DNA of 64,000 nt from an uncultured Alphaproteobacteria bacterium. GTDB taxonomy: Bacteria > Pseudomonadota > Alphaproteobacteria > RF32 > CAG-239. Position 1 is the first letter of the stretch; each line of letters begins with the position of its first letter. Location of the stretch: contig CAKQUG010000005.1 in assembly GCA_934277545.1 (NCBI GenBank), forward strand, positions 1 through 64,000, written 5' to 3'. Below the pieces are notes generated by a model that did no database searches, was not told the origin of the DNA, and saw nothing but the letters and a program-made list of their open reading frames with translations. The translations under genes were made by a program, and so were the position numbers. This document shows positions 58,922 to 64,000 of the stretch, piece after piece.

Positions 58922-59640
58922 TCCATACTCACGCCATAATGGTGTTCGCCAAATTTACGCACTTCGTCTTGCGGAGTAAATAAAAAGTAATAATAACGAA
59001 TATTTGAAGCTGCTTGAGTTGTGTTTTTTTGGCGGAGACGCTTCCAAATTTCCTGCTTGTGATTCCATTGGTTGTAAGAGCGGCTTCCTTTAACTGCAAC
59101 TTTCTGCATAGCCATCCATGTTGTGTCAATATAATAAGTATAACCGTTAATATTTACGGCATTCCAAGCATGACCGGTTCCAAGTTGCCGAGGATTATAT
59201 ATTTGCTGCAACCGTTTGGTTTTTACAACAAAACCTGAAACAATTCTAACTCCCCGTATTCCGGCATATAACGACATTTCTTGAAACAACATGGCAAAAT
59301 CGCCGCAAATACCTGTTCTCGCCTTAAAAACATCATAATGGTATTTCTTATTTTTTAAATTCGGCACCTTGTCAAATTTGTAGCTGTCATAGGCGATATG
59401 GGTTGCTATCCAGTAGGCAATCGCCTGCATTTTTTCTATTTTATTATCAAACGGTTTAGCCAGATAAACAGCAAGTGAACGAGGATTTTCAGAAACATAT
59501 TGCGGAGCGTTCTTAGCATATCGCAAAATTTGTTGTTGACGAATACTGCTTTGTTTGATAAGCGGCTGTTCTTTGGCAAAAACCGGAGACACAGCAAAAA
59601 AAAGAACTGTTACAAACCACCAAAGTTTCTTCATTTTCAT
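58918..59640 (-). CDS. Exported transglutaminase-like protein
   Basis: A 240-residue protein with a signal peptide (MKMKKLWWFVTVLFFAVSPVFA). The transglutaminase-like triad is visible: Cys in RTGICGDFAMLF, His in GTGHAWNAV, Asp in YYIDTTW. Such proteins act as proteases or cross-linkers; the substrate is unknown. The start ATG overlaps the stop of the TPR-methyltransferase gene by four bases, so the two are co-translated. An in-frame ATG two codons later is an alternative. Confidence 0.83.
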   Translation of the reverse strand: MKMKKLWWFVTVLFFAVSPVFAKEQPLIKQSSIRQQQILRYAKNAPQYVSENPRSLAVYLAKPFDNKIEKMQAIAYWIATHIAYDSYKFDKVPNLKNKKYHYDVFKARTGICGDFAMLFQEMSLYAGIRGVRIVSGFVVKTKRLQQIYNPRQLGTGHAWNAVNINGYTYYIDTTWMAMQKVAVKGSRSYNQWNHKQEIWKRLRQKNTTQAASNIRYYYFLFTPQDEVRKFGEHHYGVSMD

Positions 59641-61166
59641 CCCTGTTTGGTCAGTTCAGGCTTAATTGCCGTAAATATGTAGCCGTAAACAGGACTTTCA
59701 GCCTCGTTTCGCAGAATGTGGCGTTCGCAGTTTATAATTTTTAAACCGGTGCTTTTCAGAGCTTTTTCCACATAATTCGGATTATGCACAAAACGACCGC
59801 TCGGAGCCATAAAGAAATCATCGTCATTGTAATGATTTTCGGTTACCGAAAAAAAGAACATTCCGTTCGGTGTTAATGATTTTGAAACTCTGACAAAAAC
59901 TTTTGTTAAATCTCCAAAATAAGTAAGCACATCAGACGCAATAATTACATGAAAATAATACTCGGTTGTTTCCATATAATGACAAATATCATCGCACAAA
60001 AGTTGAGCATAAATTTTTTTTGCCCGCGCCACCTCAAGCATTTTTTCAGACAAATCAACCCCGATAAGCCCTTTACGAGAAGCAAACTTTTTCATTTTTT
60101 CACCGCACAAGCCTGTGCCGCAACCAAGGTCTAAGATGTGATAACCTTTAAAAACCGAAGTTTTAAGATGTTTAGCCGCCTCATTTTCAATTAAAGCCGG
60201 AGCCTGATAGTCTAATGACTTCAACGTATCATCAAAATCTTGGGCAAACGAATCAAACGTAGCCTTAATAAAATGACTATCGGAATTTAAAAGCGCGTGT
60301 CCGTTTGTTAACGCACAAGCCATGTGTTGCACAATCTTATTATCCGGGAAAAAGTTAAGCCATTTAGATGCGTATTTTTTTGCTAACTCTTCACTTTTTT
60401 CAGAATAACACTCATAAAGCAGATAACCAAAATTCAAATTTACATCATCGGTTTGTTCGGGGGCTGTCTTTACATATTTCCAGGCAAAAACAATGCAATT
60501 TTCCCAATCATTTAGATTACGGTAAGTTTCACTTAAAGCATTTAAAACCTCTCGATTATGCTCATCTAATTCATAGGCCCGTAAATATTTATCTATGGCT
60601 TTTTCATATTTCTGCATAGCGGCGAGAGCATTACCGGAAATCATGTTGGCAACCACGCTTGACGGATGCCGTTCTAAAGATTTTTTTGCAAATTCCAACG
60701 CTAAAACATACTTACCCAACGAATAGTAGGTGTTGGCAAGGTTAATCATGGCAATATAACTGTTATTGTTCTGCTCGTACATTTTTTGATAATAAGTAAG
60801 AGCGTCTTCATAATTGCCACGGCAAAAAGCGATGTTTGCCAAATTTTGCCAAGCAGTCATATTATTTGGATTTAGATTAAGAGCTTTATTGGCAAAATCC
60901 GATGATTTATCATATTCGCCAATTTCATAATTTATGGTAGAAAGATTTAACAGCGCCGCTTCAGAGCTTTTATTCAATTTCAAAGCATGTGTATAAAATT
61001 CAATTGCTTTTTCTTTATCACCAAGCGAATCATAACAGTTACCGCAAGCAATCGCATATTTTTCCACCTTTGGATTACCTTGTAACAAAAGTTGGTAAAT
61101 TTCCAAAGCTCTTTGAAATTGTTTCTCGCCAAATAAAACCGAAGCCTGATGCTCTAAATTTTCCAC
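59637..61166 (-). CDS. TPR-repeat protein with C-terminal SAM methyltransferase
   Basis: A 509-residue two-domain protein. Residues 1-270 hold about seven tetratricopeptide repeats (AIEFYTHALKLNKSSEAALLNLS, ALNLNPNNMTAWQNLANIAF). Residues 315-505 form a class I methyltransferase with motif I LDLGCGTGLCGEK, motif II IGVDLSEKMLEVAR and the post-motif ASDVLTYFGDL. It resembles the TPR/methyltransferase proteins often encoded in alphaproteobacteria; the methyl acceptor is unknown. Start is GTG at 61166 with TGAGG upstream. Confidence 0.87.
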   Translation of the reverse strand: MENLEHQASVLFGEKQFQRALEIYQLLLQGNPKVEKYAIACGNCYDSLGDKEKAIEFYTHALKLNKSSEAALLNLSTINYEIGEYDKSSDFANKALNLNPNNMTAWQNLANIAFCRGNYEDALTYYQKMYEQNNNSYIAMINLANTYYSLGKYVLALEFAKKSLERHPSSVVANMISGNALAAMQKYEKAIDKYLRAYELDEHNREVLNALSETYRNLNDWENCIVFAWKYVKTAPEQTDDVNLNFGYLLYECYSEKSEELAKKYASKWLNFFPDNKIVQHMACALTNGHALLNSDSHFIKATFDSFAQDFDDTLKSLDYQAPALIENEAAKHLKTSVFKGYHILDLGCGTGLCGEKMKKFASRKGLIGVDLSEKMLEVARAKKIYAQLLCDDICHYMETTEYYFHVIIASDVLTYFGDLTKVFVRVSKSLTPNGMFFFSVTENHYNDDDFFMAPSGRFVHNPNYVEKALKSTGLKIINCERHILRNEAESPVYGYIFTAIKPELTKQG

Positions 61167-61258
61167 TGTAACCTCAATTTTTTATCAACTGGCAGAGAGT
61201 ATAACATAGGCTGACATAAAATAAAAGGAAAAATATTTACAAAAATACAAAAAAAGTA

Positions 61259-61287
61259 TTGACTCATAAAAAAATATACTGTAATAA
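61259..61287 (+). promoter_or_regulatory. Probable tRNA-Leu promoter
   Basis: TTGACT (61259-61264), 17-base spacer, TAATAA (61282-61287), 18 bases before the tRNA. Confidence 0.6.
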
Positions 61288-61304
61288 CGTAGTGTAATTT
61301 TTAT

Positions 61305-61391
61305 GGGGTTGTGGCGGAATTGGTAGACGCGCCAGACTCAAAATCTGGTGGCAGCAATGTCTTGAGAGTTCGATTCTCTCCGGCCCTACCA
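61305..61391 (+). tRNA. tRNA-Leu (anticodon CAA)
   Basis: Acceptor GGGGTTG pairs with CGGCCCT (with G-T pairs); D-arm GCGGAATTGGTAGACGC; anticodon loop CTCAAAA (CAA, reads UUG); a class II long variable arm (TGGCAGCAATGTCTTG region); T-arm GAGAGTTCGATTCTCTC; encoded CCA. Its 3' end is repeated at 61577. Confidence 0.96.
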
Positions 61392-61640
61392 TAAAACTAA
61401 AAACACTCATTCGAAAGAATGGGTGTTTTTTTGTTTTAAAGCCGGAAGAAGCGAACTCGATAAGAGAGTTCGAAGCGGATAGCCGGCAAAACCGAGCAAT
61501 TGCGATGGTTGAGCCGTTGCGACGCGAAAGGCACTGCTCGCAGCAAACTTGTTTGCAAGAGTAGGAATATAACAAGCTCTCCGGCCCTACCATAAAATTA
61601 ACACACTCATTCGCAAGAATGGGTGTGTTTTCGTTTTAAA
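61376..61640 (+). repeat. Duplicated tRNA-Leu 3' end plus terminator
   Basis: 61376-61440 (tRNA 3' end, CCA and terminator) and 61577-61640 are about 93 percent identical. The 136-base spacer contains a hairpin (CGAACTC...GAGTTCG, 61451-61471), a second copy of GAGAGTTCGA from the T-arm, and GCCGG/CCGGC ends. The layout matches the tRNA-Gly repeat at 1-270. Confidence 0.82.
61400..61432 (+). terminator. Terminator of tRNA-Leu
   Basis: AACACTCATTC and GAATGGGTGTT stem (one G-T) with a GAAA-type loop, followed by TTTTTTG. A similar hairpin is at 61600-61632. Confidence 0.85.
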
Positions 61641-61741
61641 CGACTTTGTAAAACAACCGTTTCATTCGGAATGTTTTATAATTTAATGCCCTACATTTTC
61701 GTTTTTGCCACTTAAATAGTTTTTGTCTTTTAGCAACACCT

Positions 61742-62674
61742 TTACCGTAAAAACTTTATAACCTCCAGGGCGGCTTTGGCGCCGGAGCCGGCGGCGATTA
61801 CAGCTTGATGATGTTCCGGTTCGCAAACATCACCTGCCGCGAACACTCCTTTTATATTGGTAGAACAGCCGTTTGCGCCTGTAACTATATATCCTCCCGA
61901 GGTCAAATTAAGATAATTACGGAATAACTCTGTATTCGGATGATGCCCTATTGCCACAAATAAGCCAACCACATACAGTGTTTTTCGCATATCTGTTTTA
62001 ACGTTGCGAATTTTTAATCCGGTAACCGAAAGCGGCTCATCTGTTCCTAAAACTTCTTCAATCACATTGTTCCAAACCAACACAATTTTACGATTTTGCA
62101 ATATGCGTTGTTGCAAAACAGAATCTGCTCGCAGCGAATGACGTCTATGAATTAAATATACCTTATCCGTAAACGCCGATAAATAAAGCGCTTCTTCCGC
62201 CGCTGTGTTACCGCCGCCCACCACAGCCACTTCTTTTCCGCGATAGAAAAAGCCGTCGCAAGTGGCGCAAGACGAAACTCCGTGCCCCATATATTTTTGC
62301 TCACTCGGTAACCCCAGCCAATTTACCGATGAACCTGTCGCCACGATTATAGCTTTAGACTGATAAGAATTTCCGCCGATGGAACTGCAAGTAAACGGAT
62401 GGTCAAAAAAATCGACTTCCGATATAATATCATCAACCATGGCTACACCGCGCGCCTCGGCCTGCCGGCGCATTTTTTCCATTAGTTCAAAACCCGCCAA
62501 TGTTTCAACAAATCCGGGGTAATTATCAACTTCGCTTGATAAAATGAGCTGTCCTCCTTTTTGATTTCCGGCAACTATTAAAGCCTTAAGCCCTGCTCTA
62601 GCCGCATAAATTCCGGCCGTATACCCCGCAGGTCCCGACCCGATAATTAAAACGTCCGCTTTATATTCAGCCAT
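61742..62674 (-). CDS. trxB: Thioredoxin reductase
   Basis: A 310-residue flavoenzyme that reduces thioredoxin with NADPH. FAD motif GSGPAGYTAGIYAARAGL (12-29), redox-active CATC in GVSSCATCDGFFYRG, NADPH motif VVGGGNTAAEEAL and the C-terminal FAD motif GVFAAGDVCEPEHHQ. AAGGAGA before the ATG. Monocistronic; the region downstream holds the duplicated tRNA tail. Confidence 0.97.
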   Translation of the reverse strand: MAEYKADVLIIGSGPAGYTAGIYAARAGLKALIVAGNQKGGQLILSSEVDNYPGFVETLAGFELMEKMRRQAEARGVAMVDDIISEVDFFDHPFTCSSIGGNSYQSKAIIVATGSSVNWLGLPSEQKYMGHGVSSCATCDGFFYRGKEVAVVGGGNTAAEEALYLSAFTDKVYLIHRRHSLRADSVLQQRILQNRKIVLVWNNVIEEVLGTDEPLSVTGLKIRNVKTDMRKTLYVVGLFVAIGHHPNTELFRNYLNLTSGGYIVTGANGCSTNIKGVFAAGDVCEPEHHQAVIAAGSGAKAALEVIKFLR

Positions 62675-62750
62675 ATTTTCTCCTTTTTTCTAATTAAATA
62701 AGCCCATTTTCTAATTTTACAATGCTGTTAATTTTTGTCCAAAAACAGAC

Positions 62751-62779
62751 TGGACTTTTTTAAAAATCCGCTTTATAAT
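62751..62779 (+). promoter_or_regulatory. Promoter of the lysozyme-like gene
   Basis: TGGACT (62751-62756), 17-base spacer, TATAAT (62774-62779), overlapping a second TATAAT-like run. Confidence 0.6.
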
Positions 62780-62806
62780 ATAATAAATTTAAAAGGTGTT
62801 GTTAAA

Positions 62807-64000
62807 ATGAAAAAAGAATATGAAGATTTTTTGCTAAGCGAATATAAAAACAGTAATTTTGAACCGTTTAAAATTTCTTTGGGAAAATATGATTTTTTTG
62901 TTCCTGTTGCGTATGCGACCGGCAACTATGATTACAGCGCTTTTGAACAAGCACTTTTCAGTCAATACCTTAAAAATCAAGCTGCCGAAATTGCAAAATA
63001 CAGCAAAGACGGCGTACGAAAAATTCCGACTTTACGTTTTAAGGACAGGATTATAGTCAAACCTTACAGCTTGAGAAATTTGCAAGATGATGAAGCTAAA
63101 TTGAAAGTTGTAGAAAATATTTATGCCCGCTATAAAAAAGCGGTTCGTCTGACAATGCTGTTAAACAATGCCAACCCTGACAACTCCTTAAAAATCAGAG
63201 TAGACACAGATAATATGAAAAGGCTGAATAAAGCCTATAATCAATATCTGGCACAAAAATTCAAAGACAAAGCGCTGGTTTCCGCGGCAAAAATGAGTGA
63301 TTTTACCAAGCAGGGCGGAACTATTCTTTATAACACTTTCAAAGTGTTAACCGCTCCAGTTTTCAAAAACATGAGCGATAAATATTTAAAACGCCTTGAA
63401 CACATCAAAAAAATTTTTGAGAAAAATCATAAAAGAATTGGGGCTGTTTTGGGTGCCGCCACATTATGCGCTTTTTTATCGCTTAGTGTTTATAAATGCG
63501 CGAATCCTAAAAAAGAACGTAAATCCGACATTATTGAAGCGGGGATTGCGCCCGATAAAACATTAAAAAACATATCTGACGCCGTAATTTATTATAAGCA
63601 CGCAGCAAAAAAAAATAACACCTCCAAAGCAAAACAAAATACCGCTGCTAAAACTATCGGCTTTGAAACTCTGGACGAAAACGTACAAGAAGCGTTAACC
63701 GCTCAGGGTTTGGGCAAAGATCAATTAAACGATGTGCAAAAGCACAATTTAGCCGCCTTTATAAATACGCAGCAGGATTTCAGAACTTTTGTAGCGTTTG
63801 CCGAAAATTTTCATTCCGCCACCTACGATGACAATAAAGGATTTTTAACAATCGGTTACGGCTGCACAAATTATTTGGATGAAAAAGGAAATCCGCTGGA
63901 AAAACGCGGAATTAAAGGCAAAATGTCGGCTTTTGTGCAAAAAGGTCAATACATCACGCAACGACAGGCCATGCAACAGGTTGACAGAGCCTCTTATTTT
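62807..64000 (+). CDS. Membrane-anchored GH24 lysozyme-like protein (partial, 3' end cut)
   Basis: The frame is open from the ATG at 62807 to the window end (398 codons, no stop). Residues 1-205 are a charged region with no recognised domain; one membrane helix (about 211-230, RIGAVLGAATLCAFLSLSVY) follows. A Lys/Ala/Thr-rich linker leads to a phage-lysozyme-like (GH24) domain at about 315: Glu333 (FAENFHS), Asp341/342 (TYDDNKGFL) and Thr354 (TIGYGCTN) fit the E-D-T catalytic set. Start has AAAAGGTG upstream. Likely a cell-wall-cutting enzyme facing the periplasm. Confidence 0.78.
   Translation, partial: MKKEYEDFLLSEYKNSNFEPFKISLGKYDFFVPVAYATGNYDYSAFEQALFSQYLKNQAAEIAKYSKDGVRKIPTLRFKDRIIVKPYSLRNLQDDEAKLKVVENIYARYKKAVRLTMLLNNANPDNSLKIRVDTDNMKRLNKAYNQYLAQKFKDKALVSAAKMSDFTKQGGTILYNTFKVLTAPVFKNMSDKYLKRLEHIKKIFEKNHKRIGAVLGAATLCAFLSLSVYKCANPKKERKSDIIEAGIAPDKTLKNISDAVIYYKHAAKKNNTSKAKQNTAAKTIGFETLDENVQEALTAQGLGKDQLNDVQKHNLAAFINTQQDFRTFVAFAENFHSATYDDNKGFLTIGYGCTNYLDEKGNPLEKRGIKGKMSAFVQKGQYITQRQAMQQVDRASYF

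Noticed and set aside
61443..61575. Small RNA gene in the tRNA-Leu spacer
   Set aside because: Hairpins are present but there is no promoter-like pair of boxes; it is better described as part of the duplicated tail.

Overview
The window looks like chromosome of a low-GC, Gram-negative alphaproteobacterium, probably an uncultured host-associated (gut-type) lineage. That is inferred from LpxI in lipid A synthesis, a GTTC-N7-GTTC LexA box beside recA, the mutM / rpsT / dnaA / dnaN / recF order, the gpmI / envC / ctpA / rppH operon, and the pyrH-frr-uppS-cdsA-rseP-bamA-lpxD-fabZ block. Most genes are single-copy housekeeping genes. No plasmid, phage or insertion-sequence core and no CRISPR array was seen.

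Layout. 1-380: a tRNA-Gly whose 3' end and terminator are duplicated. 381-5227 (-): a DUF805 protein, comEC, lpxB and lpxI in one overlapping operon. 5300-7140 (+): four small unknown genes, each with its own promoter and terminator. 7154-7915 (-): pilin-like protein 1. 8213-10266: recA and an HD hydrolase, divergent around one LexA box. 10269-12932: YihY-type membrane protein, fabI, a glycosyltransferase. 12933-13549: remains of a pilin-like locus broken up by dispersed repeats. 13550-20203: J-domain protein, mutM, rpsT, dnaA, dnaN, recF. 20400-24060: tRNA-Phe, two small genes, a LysR regulator, accB, accC. 24121-25041: pilin-like protein 2 behind a TC-repeat tract. 25129-26486: periplasmic cyclophilin and two more small unknown genes. 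26568-34669 (-): envelope and translation operon. 34828-39383: plsY, dprA, topA, infA. 39490-45566 (-): large autotransporter, phosphate permease and its DUF47 partner. 45730-50066: DsbA-like protein, glycosyltransferase, then (-) porin, response regulator and membrane protein. 50255-54877: gpmI, envC, ctpA, rppH. 54874-55587 (-): pilin-like protein 3. 55933-58921: truA, ruvA, ruvB, ybgC. 58918-61166 (-): transglutaminase-like protein and TPR-methyltransferase. 61305-64000: tRNA-Leu with a duplicated tail, trxB, and a partial membrane-anchored lysozyme-like protein cut by the window end.

How the genes fit together. A large share builds the outer envelope: fatty acids (accBC, fabI, fabZ), phospholipid (plsY, cdsA), lipid A (lpxB, lpxD, lpxI), undecaprenyl carrier (uppS), outer-membrane insertion (bamA), and surface proteins (porin, autotransporter). 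A second group handles DNA (recA, recF, ruvAB, mutM, topA, dnaA, dnaN) and includes two DNA-uptake genes, comEC and dprA.

The least ordinary content is the pilin-like family. Three intact genes and one relic share a GRSMIEMLG prepilin-type motif. Their leader peptides are encoded by dispersed repeats. Two of the loci carry a (TC)n tract whose copy number sets whether an upstream start codon reads into the pilin frame, which is the layout of a phase-variable gene. A second unusual group is five small genes with TTGACA promoters and AT-rich leaders lacking a Shine-Dalgarno sequence.
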